From NCBI GenBank assembly GCA_024663395.1, contig JANFAH010000110.1, forward strand, positions 50,925 through 114,924: 64,000 bases of DNA. Reading direction: 5' to 3'. The stretch comes from Pisolithus tinctorius (Eukaryota > Basidiomycota > Agaricomycetes > Boletales > Pisolithaceae). Positions 33,259 to 44,391 of the stretch are shown in pieces. The position numbers and the translations under genes were made by a program. The notes under the pieces were generated by a model, which saw only the letters and a list, made by a program, of their open reading frames with translations, did not search any database and was not told the origin of the DNA. Each line of letters begins with the position of its first letter. Positions within the stretch are counted from its first letter, which is position 1.

Positions 33259-33953
33259 TGTTATGCCCGCTCAGAGGTCTCTTTCCTTTTTCGGCTTCTT
33301 CCCCTAAACGGTATGTCACGTGTGTCACGTGCCTCGTCGCGTCGATTGTCCTCGCCGTGGTCGTCCTCAGTCTCAAGGCTCGTGCAGCCTTCGGATCACC
33401 GGCGGTGGTGGTATTTCCAATACCAACTGATGCTGCATACGCCCTCGTCACGCTGACTCGTAGCTGCGCCCGCAGCTGATGGACGTATATTTCATTTACG
33501 TTTACTTCCTGCTCCGTACGTATCCTGACTCGCTTGTGTTGCCTGTATGTTCGTTTCCCTTGCCTCGGTACTGGTGCCCCTCACTGCGGACTGCGTCCGC
33601 AGCCGGTATGGCAGTGTCCGCAGTACCTGACTCGTTTCTATTTCATCGTTTACTTGTTTACGACTAACTGTGGATGTGTATACGGTACAAACCCTCGACG
33701 GGTATATAAGTAGAGAGTACCGTACGGTGTATCCTCAGTTTTTCGATTTCTTGCAATCTCCATCATCTTTGACTCGTTCCCTTGTCTTCTCCCCGTCGCG
33801 ATCTCAGAAGAACTCGCCAGTGGACAAGACCTCTGATCGGAACTCGTCAATAACAAAGAGACCATAGGGGTTATGATAAGTTCGGCCCGTAGATCCACCT
33901 CGTGACATTCGTGCCTAGTCCATTTGACGAAGTCACTCGTTACGAGCATAACA
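33259..33953 (+). repeat. Gypsy-1 3' LTR
   Basis: 695 bp, nearly identical to the 5' LTR; by eye only an A for G in the cccctc.ctgcgg stretch and a G for A before gtatataag differ. It is followed by the target repeat GCATC. Confidence 0.95.
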
Positions 33954-36231
33954 GCATCCCATCGATTGCACCAATAGTGTTGGCAAAAAATGGGAAAAAT
34001 TTGGGGTTATTGTGAATAGTTGGGTGGATGGGGGCATCACTGCGTGGCAATCGTACATACTTGCTGTATATATCACGAGATGAGAATTCAAACTGAATTT
34101 TTTTGAAGTACCTGGAATGACGATTAATCCACCAAAAACAGCATGGTCAAAGACTTACTTGGAGATCGTGCCGTTCGACCTTTGAAAACGTTCACCTACA
34201 TGTCTGATGGACAAACCGGTGACAGAGGTATATAGAAAGATTGCGAGTTGCTCTTTGAGTGTGACATGTTTGGAAGGACTGATTCCATGTTGTTGGAGCT
34301 CCCGCAATAAGATGTTGAATACATGCTTGTGAACTGCGAGCTCTGTACGAATTCGCTCAGGATGGCTGTTCAACAATTCAGTTACCCACCCACTCCCAGT
34401 CAGGATCGACATGTGGTATGGGATCAGGTCAGCATGCTGCGTCGCTTCTGCGACGGCCTGTAGAGTATCTGCCAACACGAGTAACAGGGATAAGAGTTGG
34501 AGGTGATGGTGGATGAGGATAAGGATGAGAAGTTTGCAGCATTGATGTTGATGTGCCTTTCATCGTTCTCATCATCTGCAGCATCAGGAGGGTCCCCACT
34601 GATCAGGTTCCCAGATACACCCGACTCATCAGCCATGCTAGTTGTGGTTGCAGTTATTGATATCACCTATGTCTCCTCCTAAATTGGAGCTCCGCTTGAA
34701 CTCTGTATGCTTATGTCATGAAGGCCTGGGACTTTTTTTTGGGTTTTTTCACCTGGATTCTTTGTGGGACTTTGTTACCGAACTAGCTCTTAATGATCAA
34801 ATGCTGGCTCATATTGGTGCAGACATGGCCCCCTACTATTGGGCGCTTACCTCTTCTAGTGGGATAGACATCGATCTAGCACTCCTCAAATCCATGGAAA
34901 AGGCAAACGAAGAGCAACTCAAGAAATTGGATGAATGTCTGGCTGAAGCCCAGAAGACAGAGGGGGAATCTGAAATATCAGACACTTTGAAGGTGAGGGC
35001 AAACCATCTCACTCAGATAGGTGACAAGGTATATCCCAGGCGATCCCGGTTTGTGACACCAAGCTTATGGGGAATGTGTGTAGGATGTGGCTGTCACTGC
35101 CCAATGACTTGCCTTGGAGAAAACACCGGGCCTTGGGTCAAGGATAGATTTCTTCTTTGGAGATAATACCCTTATCACCAAGAACCTTGCTGGGGTGGAA
35201 AAATGGGTCCACAGATGCTAAGCATTTCTTTCTCACTCATGTGATTTGGACAGACTCGTTGAGGAAGGGGGTTATTGGGACAGATGGAATCATCTTAAGG
35301 TGTATCGTGGCTTACATGCAGTTTCCATTTGGCAGTTTAAATTGGGTGGCGAGCTGTTGCTTGATGCTCTGTCCATGTTCACTGCTACGGAACTCATCTC
35401 CTATAATGACTTTGTTGCACTCGCTGTCATCAGCAATACACTCATCCTCCCAAGGGTAGACTTGAAGAAAAAGGTGGGTGATCCGTCTGCTTTGTGGCGT
35501 GGTTTATAGTTCATGTCACTCATTATCCCTGCTTCCACCCAGCTCATTGCCTCTCCTGAAGTCATCTCGGTTCTTCCAGAACTGCCTGTCCTAGAAGATC
35601 TTCTGCGGAATCTCTATGACTGCCACTACGCAAAATTTTTTGTAGTGTTAGGTATGCTCTCACCGCAATCCTTATCAATGAACCCACACAAACTGACATC
35701 AACTTTTTCTTTTCATGGAATTATTACCTTGTCCACTATGATGGGGTTCTGTCAACAGCCACACTCGAACAAACGTATTTACTCCCTTCCCGACTTTTGT
35801 CTCCCCACACTTGATACTACATGTGCGAAATGCGTATCCTCGCCTATGCACAACTATTGGAATCATATCGGAGCATGACACTAGAGAGTCTCAGTGGCAC
35901 GTTTGGTGTGAGTGTTGACTACATCGACAGGTGGGTCGATTTTCTTTTTGGTTGGATGTACTGAAGGGACTGGCATAGGGAACTCTCACGGTTCATTGCA
36001 AATGGGCGGTTGCATTGCATGATCGATAAAGTGCATGGGATCATGGAGACAACCAGACTGTCGATCAAGACGGCACAGTATGAGAAAGTGGTCAAGCAGG
36101 GTGATGTACTGTTGAATTCCCTGCAGAGACTCAGTAAAGTACTGTACTGATCACTGGCTGGCATTAGTGTGGACTTTCCTTGCGTAATCATAAACTGATC
36201 TGGCATTGTCAGTTCACATTATTATCTGACC

Positions 36232-36331
36232 ATTTTGGACATCGAGGGATGTGCCATTATCCAATGAAATAGCAATCCAAGGTGACCAGCACACCACATA
36301 CAGGTTCAGCAATGGGTCTGTCATTGTCACT
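36232..36331 (+). pseudogene. Fragment of a BTB gene 5' end
   Basis: About 100 bp match the DNA around the start of the BTB gene at 7999 (cattatccaatg.aatagc.atcc, then accagcac.cca, then a gtc.tgtcattgtcac-like end), with many changes, so it cannot encode a BTB domain. From 36332 to 36568 I see no gene. Confidence 0.6.
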
Positions 36332-36568
36332 AGTGGTGTTCAAAATAAACTTAGCATGGGAAATTCACAGTGGCAGTGAAGGGCACCTGCCAATTTGCAG
36401 CAGGCACATGCATGTGACCACTGAGGCCAGAAACCCTGTGACATCACCACCGTCAGCCACCGTCAGCCACCTCGGCCCCATTGCACCCCTTGCTGGCATC
36501 GTCAGCACAGCTGGGCATGCCATATGTGGTCACGTCCCATTGGCAATAGCATGATTGAGCACGATCGG

Positions 36569-38424
36569 TGTCACACACCAAAGGTGTTGTGGACATGGTT
36601 ACAGCTGACTCTGCCTAACTTGTTGACGAGTTGCGCACAATGCCCAAGCATGCAGATGAAGACTAAAGGCCTCATGCGTAGAAAGACTGTTGGACGTTAA
36701 CAGTCATCCTTCGCACAAGAACGAGTCGTCAGTGCTAAAGAGAAAAGAGGAAGCGAGTTAAGCGCACGTTAAAGGTTTTTAGCATCCGTGTACAGCATTC
36801 TGGTTTTCGTCGTATCTCCACTGTTTCCAAAGATATCGACTCCATTCCCACACTCGCTGAAAGTGCTCAGCCCCACAATTCTTCCTTCCAAATTTGGAGA
36901 GGATCCTCACACCCTGTGCGTTTCTACAGCACTCCATCCATTAGACACTCATTTCGCTAAGTCCATCAATCATGGCCACCTCTTCATCGATCATCTCGCT
37001 TGTCTTGTTTGCCAGAGACAGTGGCTACATATATCTGCCAGGCATTCCCACCAGCTTCCATCCTGAAGCCCCCTGGTTCATCCCATCATTGTCAGCCCTG
37101 TCTTGTCCCATGCAGCTTGGTCAGCGTGTTCTCCTTGTCAGTATGACTTCCAGAAGGATGTTCTTTGGTCGCCTCAGGTCTGTCACTCAGTTAGAAAGGT
37201 CTTATGTGGTCGTTTCAGTCTCCCCAGTTGATGAAGCATATGGATTGTTCCTCCCTGCTCCCTGCACTTCTTTATTCCAGTCTCGTCCATCATTCTTCCT
37301 GCATTGCAACAGCTGCAGTATAATCTACTGTCCTCCAGCCTCCCTGATTGCATTCATGATGAGTATGACATGCATCTTGCCTTCTTACTGCAAGATCCAG
37401 CAGAAGACATCCCCCCTTCTCCTCCTCCTCCATCAGAGCCCCATTCATGAAGTTTTTGTTAACTTCGCTGAGAGGATGGAAGGGTGGGAGACGCAATCAC
37501 GTATGCTCTCAATGCCCCACAGACCCCCAATGCCCTAGCCCCCTTTGATGCCTGACTCATGCCCTTCAATTCTGGAATTAATACTTCCCTATCTGGAAAC
37601 ACCGTCCATCTGTCATGCCATCTTTGGATCTAGAGATGTCTCCACCAAGATCTAACTTGCATCGCCACCCCCTAATGTGATATCAGTGCGCTTACTCAGT
37701 TTCTGATTCTATTTGACTCATTTTGTGATATTTTTGACTATCCTTGACTCGTTTATTGCCAATACTTACCAATCTTCTTTGCTTGCTTCCTTTTCATTTC
37801 TCACTTACTCATCATGATTACCCAGTCCTTACTCATTACTTACCAAGTGTTTGTGCCTTGTTTGTCACAAGCTGTGCTCCCCCCACAGTATATAAACCCC
37901 CATGTACTTAGCTACCAAAAAAAAAGCAATTCAGAAGTCACTCAGCAGCCAGTTCAGTGCATATCTCGTCATCAACAGTTGAGGCTCATTCGGAAGAGTC
38001 TATCTGTCACCATCCATCATCCTTGGTAGTTGAGGCTCCATCAAGGGTCTATCTACCTTCATTCATCATCAGCAGTATCATCAGTGCTTAGTCAGCAACC
38101 TCTTGTTTAGTCATTCTTCCACTCCTGCGTAACTCGTCATCGACTTGCGCCAGGAGCACATCCTATTGAAATCCATTACTCCCAAGTCCTTTCAGCTGAA
38201 CACCCCTGCTCTGTTCAGCATCCCCTTCTCAATCAGTGTTCATTCATCCTCTCCTGCGTAACTCGTCGACGACTTGTGCCAGGAGCCCTCTACTCGAAGT
38301 CCCCCCCACACATTTAGGTTTCTCTGCACTCCAGGTTCCGCGGAGGCAAACCACCACTCGCACATTATTTGTCTTTGGTGTTGGTTTGGTTGGTTTATAC
38401 TGCCTTTCCACACTTTGACTCACA
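36569..38424 (+). repeat. LTR-like element, copy B (1856 bp, solo), TSD TCGG
   Basis: Starts TGTCACACACCAAAGG and ends CTTTGACTCACA, with the 4-bp repeat TCGG on both sides (36565-36568 and 38425-38428). Its ORF (from 36972) begins like the ORF of copy A and then shifts frame near 37280. A clear TATA-like tatataaac lies near 37891, followed by about 520 bp to the end, as in an LTR. After it, 38425-38743 holds nothing I can name. Confidence 0.85.
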
Positions 38425-40122
38425 TCGGGCTCCGTCGCCCCCAGCTTGGAAGCTTCTGTGGGATCATATACACACATCACCCATTTCATTACATACAAGT
38501 CGATGATTGTGCTCGACAATGTTCCCCATGATGGTGTGATTTTGGGGGATTGGAATGATGATCATGTCACCTTACACAGTGACCTAGCAGACTTCGAGAG
38601 ACCCAAAAAAATGAAAATTGAAGTTGCCATATGATGTGTATGACAGTAATATGTACAGCATGCAAAGACGACAATGATGATGATGACATAGTTTAAGTAT
38701 TAAGAAGGAGAAGAAAAAGACAAAATGATGTTGACATGCATCACTACTGATCATTGCTGGATTGCCCCATCAAAGGAATGTCATGGACTTCGTCGGCAAG
38801 GTGACAATGGCGTTCCCCATCTCTGGGATGCCATTTGCAAGTGTCCAAGATTGCCTTGAGGAGTCTTGTGTGTCCTAGACTGGCAGCACTTCCATAAGCC
38901 TTGAGGAAGCCTTCCTCGTCACCTTGGAATCTGAAGGGAAACATCATCAGAGACTCAGAGGGCAGAGTTTGCCAGGAGGAGCTCAGGAGGCAGTGGCACG
39001 AACAAACTGACTTACTCATTGAGAAATTCCATCGCAATGACACCTCGCTGGTGGTGCTTCATATTGAACTGCTGCCCATGCTTCCCATTGTGGTGGTGGT
39101 GTGGCCAGTCCTTGAGTGGAACATACAGGCCAAGTCATGGCTCGCCTTCCGTCCAGTGGTGCACTACATCCCTCCAGGAGTCAGATTTTGGCATCAGAGT
39201 CCCATTGACGTGCAAGACTGGCACATTTGGGATGCGAAGATGGACTGAGGGGCAGGTGCTGGTCCTCTGTGGTCCGACATGAGAAGGGAGGGACGTCGAG
39301 ATGGAGATATCAATGTCTGATGGCTGGATGACCCATGGTATCCTGAACTGTGTGAGAGTTGGCTGTAAACCGAAGGCAGGTGTGTGGAAATGGGCAGCTG
39401 GGACAGAAATGGACTGGACTGCTGGGAATGATGAGGTTGTGCCAGTCCAAAGGACTGGGAATGCATTTAAGTGGGACTGGGCAGCTGGGACAGAAACAGA
39501 CTGGGTTGCTGGATGCACCGAGGCCATGGTCTGTGCAGGTGACCAGTGGACTGATGTGTGCAACTAGTCAGTTGGTGCAGTAGAATTGTTATAGCATTTA
39601 TGGACTCACTGATCGCTGGCATTACCTGATGCGACACTGCTTCAGGTCAAGCCAAGTATGTCAAGGGCAAGGCTAGGGCCTTCGCAACCAAGTTGCTCAT
39701 GTCGCTGAGCTGTTGGCAGACTTCTTTCATGGTCGAGTGCAGCGAGGCCATGTCTGCTGTTAGCGATGCATGGGCCATGTTGAGTGCCTCGGTGGAGGCT
39801 GGCCTGGCGAGTGCAGCTTCACCTGCAAATGAACCATTGGCCTCGCGTGAGACTGGATGCAGTGCATCGCTGTGGTCGTTTTCGTAACAGTGTAATTTGT
39901 CAAGCAAGTAGTGCATTAGTGTATCACACTGTATTGGTGGCGTGGAGCAAAAGAGAAGTCAGTGCGACACAAGCTGATCAACTACTGCACACCCAGATAG
40001 GAAAGAGGGCAACTCACATGCTTGCCTTCTGCCCACCCTCCCCACCACTGGACCCATGTGAGGGTCCATCACTGCCCCAGTGGGGCAAACATGAATCTGT
40101 ATTGCGCCCCACCCTGACAGTA

Positions 40123-40857
40123 TGTCAAGTCCGGGCCTACTCTGACCAACTCTGACACTATATAAGGTCTAGAGAAAGGTTTGGAAGCAAGTCTGACACA
40201 AGGAAACGGAACTCCGACTAGCAGAGTGTTGGCAGGAATGAAGACCACTGAGACAAAGGCAGAGTGGAGTGAGGGCATCAGGTTTAGCTCATGTGCTACC
40301 CCCTTGCACGATCTCAGCCCTCGTATTTCAGAGGGAGAGTACAGACGGAGGGTCAGAGATAACTCTGACAGGCAGAAGTCAGAGACAGAAGGAGTAGGAA
40401 CTAAGTTGATATTCATACTGAAGAACAGTGGAGTATGATACATGCTTTTATACTGTTACAGAGGTACAGTAACCGGAACTGGAACTGACATATGGAGACC
40501 CAGAAATTTTCAAGTAAAAACTTCCTAGACAACGAATGAAGGGTATACGGAGGACATACGAATGGGTAACATAGAACATCCAGAAAAGGAAACAGTCCAG
40601 ATGCTGGACCATGCGGTGCATGCACTGCAGAGTACCTGACTGCACACTGTCAGGGAGAAGTCTGAAGGTAGTCACATGACCACTCAGAGAACGGTCCGCT
40701 CAGTCCGGTAGGAGAGCAACACAAGTCTGATGGCAGTCAGAGCGGAGATGGCTCGTAACCAACAGAAGTTGGGCAGAGTTGGTGTGGAGTGAGTGAATGA
40801 CTGGCGGAGGACGGTGCAGAGTGAGTAGGGACCTAGAATGAATGCACGGTTATGACA
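40123..40857 (-). repeat. Solo LTR 1 (735 bp), TSD CAGTA
   Basis: On the plus strand it reads TGTCAAGTCC...GTTATGACA, with the direct repeat CAGTA on both sides (40118-40122 and 40858-40862). It is an inverted copy of solo LTR 2. Orientation is assigned from a TATA-like tactatataag-type site in the opposite copy and is tentative. It splits the recombinase catalytic motif. Confidence 0.85.
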
Positions 40858-41479
40858 CAGTAACAATGTGTCGAGAACGTACCAGGAATCCCAGACACCA
40901 CTACCGCTTCATTAATCCACTTCTGCACCATGTCATGGGAAAGCAGCTCGCCATTTACACTGATAGTGGGAAACAGGAAGTCCTCATTGGCCATCAGCCG
41001 GTCAAGATGCACAAGCTTCACCCACCTTATCCAGAACACAAGGCATAGGAAGGCATCACATGCCTTGCCCATATCAGGGTGTGGATAAATCTTATAGCGA
41101 TTACCTTTGGTAGGAAGAAGATCAGATATGCATTGCCATGCCATGATGAAGATGGATGGATGCACTTCGCAAGTTGGCTTCCCTCATCCCCTTGTCCAGC
41201 TTTTTCTGCCATCCCTTTTGGTTTCTCAAGTGGATCTCAAAGTAAGTGTTGAGTTCGTTTATAGTGAGTGTGTGTTCCTTGCCTCGCAGGTATTTCATGA
41301 ACACAGCATTGATGACAGTCCCATCGAGCTGGACATCTCTGCGCTTCAATTTCACCAGTTTGTAGTTCCTGTTGTGGGTCGCTGTCAAAACTGTTGTTAA
41401 CATCGCAGATAGAGCGCTAGCACTTTCCTTGTCCAGAGCGTGAATGCAATGGCACCACAGGCCAAGTATTCGAGGTGCC

Positions 41480-42192
41480 TGTCATAACCGTGCGTTCACA
41501 TTAAGCCCTTACTCACTCTGCGCCCTACTCCGCTGGTCATTCACTCACTCTGCACCAACTCTGCCCAACTTCTGTTGGTTGCGAACCATCTCTGCTCCGA
41601 CTGCTGTCGGACTTGTGTCGCTCTCCTACCGGACTGGGCAGTCCGTCCTCTGAGGGGTCATGTGACTACCTTCACAGTCAGGTACTCTGCAGCACACTCA
41701 CTGCATGGTCCAGCGCCTGGACTGTTTCCTTTTCTGGATGTTCTGTGTTACCCGTTCATATGTCCTCCATCTACCCTTCATTCGTCGTCCAGGAGGTTTT
41801 ACTTGAAAATTTATGAGTCTCCATATGTCAGTTCCGATTCCAATTACTGTACCTCCGTAGCAGTATAAAAGCATGTACTGTACTCTGCTGTCTTCAGTAC
41901 GAATATCAACTTAGTTCCTACTCCCTCTGATTCCGTCTTCTGCCTGTCGGAGTTATCTCCAACTCTCCGTCTGTACTCTCCCTCTGAAATACGAGGGCTG
42001 AGATCGTGCAAGGGGGTAGCGCACGAGCTAAACCCGACACCCTCACTCTGCTCTGCCTTTGTCTCGGCGGTCCTCGTTCCTGCCAACACTCTGCTAGTCA
42101 GAGTTCTGTTCTTCTGTGTCGGACTTGCTTCCGAACCCTTCTCTAGACCTTGTTTAGCGTCGGAGTTGGTCAGAGTAGGCCCAGACTTGACA
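41480..42192 (+). repeat. Solo LTR 2 (713 bp), TSD GTGCC
   Basis: Reads TGTCATAACCGTGCG...CAGACTTGACA, flanked by GTGCC (41475-41479 and 42193-42197). It is the same family as solo LTR 1 in opposite orientation, with a TATA-like agtataaaagc near 41863. No internal retrotransposon sequence remains between LTR copies of this family here. Confidence 0.88.
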
Positions 42193-42863
42193 GTGCCATG
42201 TGATTGTTAGCTTTGCTTTGTTACTCAAGCACTTGGTCATCGGCAGCCCTTGCAAGCCTGTCATCGCAAGATGAATATACTGCAATGGAACATCGAGGGG
42301 ACTTACAGATTCTGACCAGGTGAGGATCCGATCCATGTACTCCTTTTTCATGGCTCCTGAGTGCATTCACTCAGCCCCTTCAGAGTTAACTTTGTGCCTG
42401 ATAGATGCAACAATGTCATCAACTTCTGCTGAAAGGACCGGGTTACCTTCCCATTGGTGTTGTGCATCATTGTGATGCCATCACCCACAGAATGTTGTGC
42501 CCTCGCTGTTGGGAGGAACAGTGCATCAAGGGTATTAGTCAATGAGTACAGGGGTAAAATGAGTGGTCAGAGCACACACACCTCGTCCCACAACATCTTG
42601 AATGCTGCTTGAATTCCGTCAATCGTGCTCTGGCTACAATTCTCCTGGAATCCCTTCCATGAAAGGTAAAGTGCCAATGCTTTATCTGAGCACTGGTTTG
42701 GCACACACTCAAACGCGTTCTTGAAATTGGGATCACTGTAGACTTCCGAGTTGTCTACAGCATGGCTCAGAGCTGACAGCGTCCCCTCTGCTGGAAAGTG
42801 GCTCCCCAGCCACAAGCGTGCTTGACAGACATGCCTAAAGTATGTTGCCCTTGTCTTTGCTGC

Positions 42864-44156
42864 TCACAGGTGAGTTTGCTTGCCGGCTTCCTTGATTTGA
42901 TGGACAGTATGCAAGCTCAGCAGTTCACCACAAATGGATCCCTTGTTGGATGAGAAATGCATGGTTCTGCTTGTGTCAGAATCACCTTCACCCCCTTCAT
43001 CTGTGATGATTTTTTGGTTGTCTACATCATCACCATCAGAATCCGAGTCTTCATTACCATGCATGAATGCATGCTCCCATTCCAGAGCTACCAGTGCATT
43101 GTCCAGCTTGTCCCAGTCATTGAGGAGGCAGCAAGTTACCTCACATGTCATTTTGTGCCCCACACCACCACCACAGAACTACATGAACATGTCTCAGTCA
43201 ACAAACCTTTGAGGATTGTGGTGTTAGAGAGCTTGCAAGAAATCAGAATAAATGGAAATCTTACATGTTGATGTAGTACCAGTCCCAATCTTCATCTTTT
43301 TCTACTTCTTGGCAAGTGATTGAGGTGCCAAAAAGACTTGATGTATGCCCAAAATGAAATGCTGGAATGATATGTATGGCATGAACAACATTGTTCAGGT
43401 CAACAAATCCAAACACATTGTCAAGATCATCTTCAGGATAGAACCCAATGTGGGGCAGATGATGAGAGGCCCAGCCTGACTTGAAATGCTGATCATGAGT
43501 GAACCATTGCACCCACAGCAAGTCAATGCATTTGAGTGAACAATCATTGAGCTCAGGTCTGTTATACTGGATCTCAACATGGAAGATGCCAATTATATGT
43601 GCATACCAATAGGGGGGGGTTATCTTCATCCTCATGCGAAAGGACCATAATGTCAGGGTGGGTGCAGGGGTTGACTGAATCCTGCATATGGTGAAGGTTG
43701 TATGTTGTATAATTCACACATAGTAACTTGTGTTTGTAGAGACAGTTTTTGATGATGATCAGGTGATTTTGTTGAGTAACTGTAAATTCTTTGCTCTCAC
43801 TGTTGTCTGATATATCACCTAGCAGGCAGCCGAGGATGTGGTTCTTCATGTGTCTGACAAAATCCTAGTCAATAGCCATCAATAGCAGTTATCAAAGGCA
43901 GATTAGATCATGACTTACTCTCACTGCAGGATCATTCTTGTTTGCAGATACAAACCTTGTTATGTCAGTGTAATTTTTTTTGCTCTGTGCCATCTGGTAG
44001 TGAACTTCCAGTGACCACTTTGGAAGTGGTTCATTATCAATGAAGTCAGGTGCAGCCTGTTGCATCTGTTGCAAAAGACACTCACATTGTTGGTGCTTCA
44101 CAATGCCATGGGCAAAGGCAATCTTGTTGGTTCTGGAGTAGAAGCACTTGACATGG
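42864..44156 (-). pseudogene. Plavaka-type (CACTA-like) transposon protein remnant
   Basis: Minus-strand segments (44101-43892, 43849-43574, 43635-43261, 43163-42864) line up with a protein widely found with Plavaka transposons in Agaricomycetes. They read VNYTTYNLHHMQDSVNPCTHPDIMVLS, YWYAHIIGIFHVEIQY, LLWVQWFTHDQHFKSGW, FGFVDLNNVVHAIHIIPAFHFG and DWDWYYINM. The last segment is Asp/Ser-rich. The upstream transposase part is absent: the remnant is cut off at 44156 by an LTR-like fragment (copy E). The family assignment is from memory of these motifs. Confidence 0.6.
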
Positions 44157-44391
44157 TGTCACACACCAAAGGTGTTGTGGACATGGTTACAGCTGACTCT
44201 GCCTAACTTGTTGATGAGTTGTGTGCAATGCCCATGCATGCAGATGAAGACTAAAGGCCTCATGTGTAGAAAGACTGCTGGATGTGAGCAGTCATCCTTC
44301 ACACAAGAACAAGTTGTCAAAGCTAAAGAGAAGAGAGGAAGTGAGTTAAGTGTGCATTAAAAGGTTTTTAGCACCTGTGTATGGCATTCCA
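44157..44391 (+). repeat. LTR-like element, copy E (5' fragment)
   Basis: Starts TGTCACACACCAAAGG and follows copies B and D for about 235 bp, ending at ggcattccag, where other sequence begins. From 44392 to 45154 I see no gene. A TATA-like ttatatagt near 44818 and scattered T/C-rich blocks on the minus strand suggest another LTR remnant. Confidence 0.75.

Larger units (their letters stand above)
25894..33953 (+). mobile_element. Gypsy-1: young, complete Ty3/Gypsy chromovirus (8060 bp)
   Basis: Two 695-bp LTRs beginning TGTTATGCCCGC and ending GCATAACA flank an internal region with gag, pol and extra ORFs. The 5-bp repeat GCATC lies on both sides (25889-25893 and 33954-33958). A purine-rich tract (agagggggggtga) directly precedes the 3' LTR. 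By eye the LTRs differ at about two positions, so the insertion is recent. Base composition is CpG-rich compared with the rest of the window. Confidence 0.97.
25172..34636 (-). pseudogene. DDE transposase of Harbinger-2, split by Gypsy-1
   Basis: The N-terminal half (start ATG probably 34636) includes LKEQLAIFLYTSVTGLSIRHVGERFQRSNGTISK, the helix-turn-helix end, and then the first catalytic motif GAIDG just before the Gypsy-1 insertion at 33954. The C-terminal half resumes at 25893 and runs to the stop at 25172 (LCCIHNI..., NSYIAEQV). Extra stops and frame changes lie in the C-terminal half, so it was probably decaying before or after the insertion. It is related to, but clearly diverged from, the Harbinger-1 transposase. 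Confidence 0.75.
21321..34789. mobile_element. PIF/Harbinger element Harbinger-2, carrying nested insertions
   Basis: The inverted ends are long (about 117 bp, 21321-21438 and 34673-34789) and nearly identical, beginning GAGCTAGTTCGGTAAC. The direct repeat TTA flanks them (21318-21320 and 34790-34792). Without the inserted LTR-like element (22955-24765) and Gypsy-1 (25894-33953) the element would be about 3.6 kb, close to Harbinger-1 and with the same convergent gene pair. Both of its genes are split by the nested insertions. Confidence 0.9.
21108..36150 (+). pseudogene. RPN7: 26S proteasome lid subunit Rpn7 (PSMD6), decayed and split by nested transposons
   Basis: Rpn7 is a PCI-domain subunit of the proteasome lid. 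The 5' part (to about 21301) encodes NTVLPIPNLSLPRHLFTL and EGIKAD. The rest starts at about 34838 (MAPYYWALTSSSG), continues with [72 protein letters not shown] and FGVSVDYID, and ends SKVLY at 36150. Removing Harbinger-2 restores a 45-nt GT..AG intron with the frame GAC A|AC ATG. Lesions: a one-base frame change near 21283, in-frame TGA at 35105-35107 and 35812-35814, and a loss of about nine codons before FFFGDN. The true start is uncertain, because the frame-consistent ATG at 21108 is only 30 bp from the RPN6 start. Confidence 0.8.
38744..42815 (-). pseudogene. Crypton-like tyrosine recombinase gene, broken by two solo LTRs
   Basis: From about 42815 leftwards come the N-terminal core-binding part (TDPNFKNAF-like and MKKEYMDRILTWSES), then after the solo LTR at 41480-42192 the catalytic part (LEYLACGAIAFTLWTRKV, KLVKLKRRDVQLDG, PDMGKACDAFL, FLFPTISVNGE, GTFSTHC). 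After the solo LTR at 40123-40857 comes GGAQYRFMFAPLGQ, then YLLDKLHCYENDHSDAL and a C-terminal segment with WRDVVHHWTEGEP and VPLKDWP. Tyrosine recombinases of this kind move Cryptons. The segment homologous to the family's catalytic CFRRGGAQY reads CYCQGGAQY, so a catalytic Arg appears lost. Further stops are present. I did not find the element ends. Confidence 0.65.
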
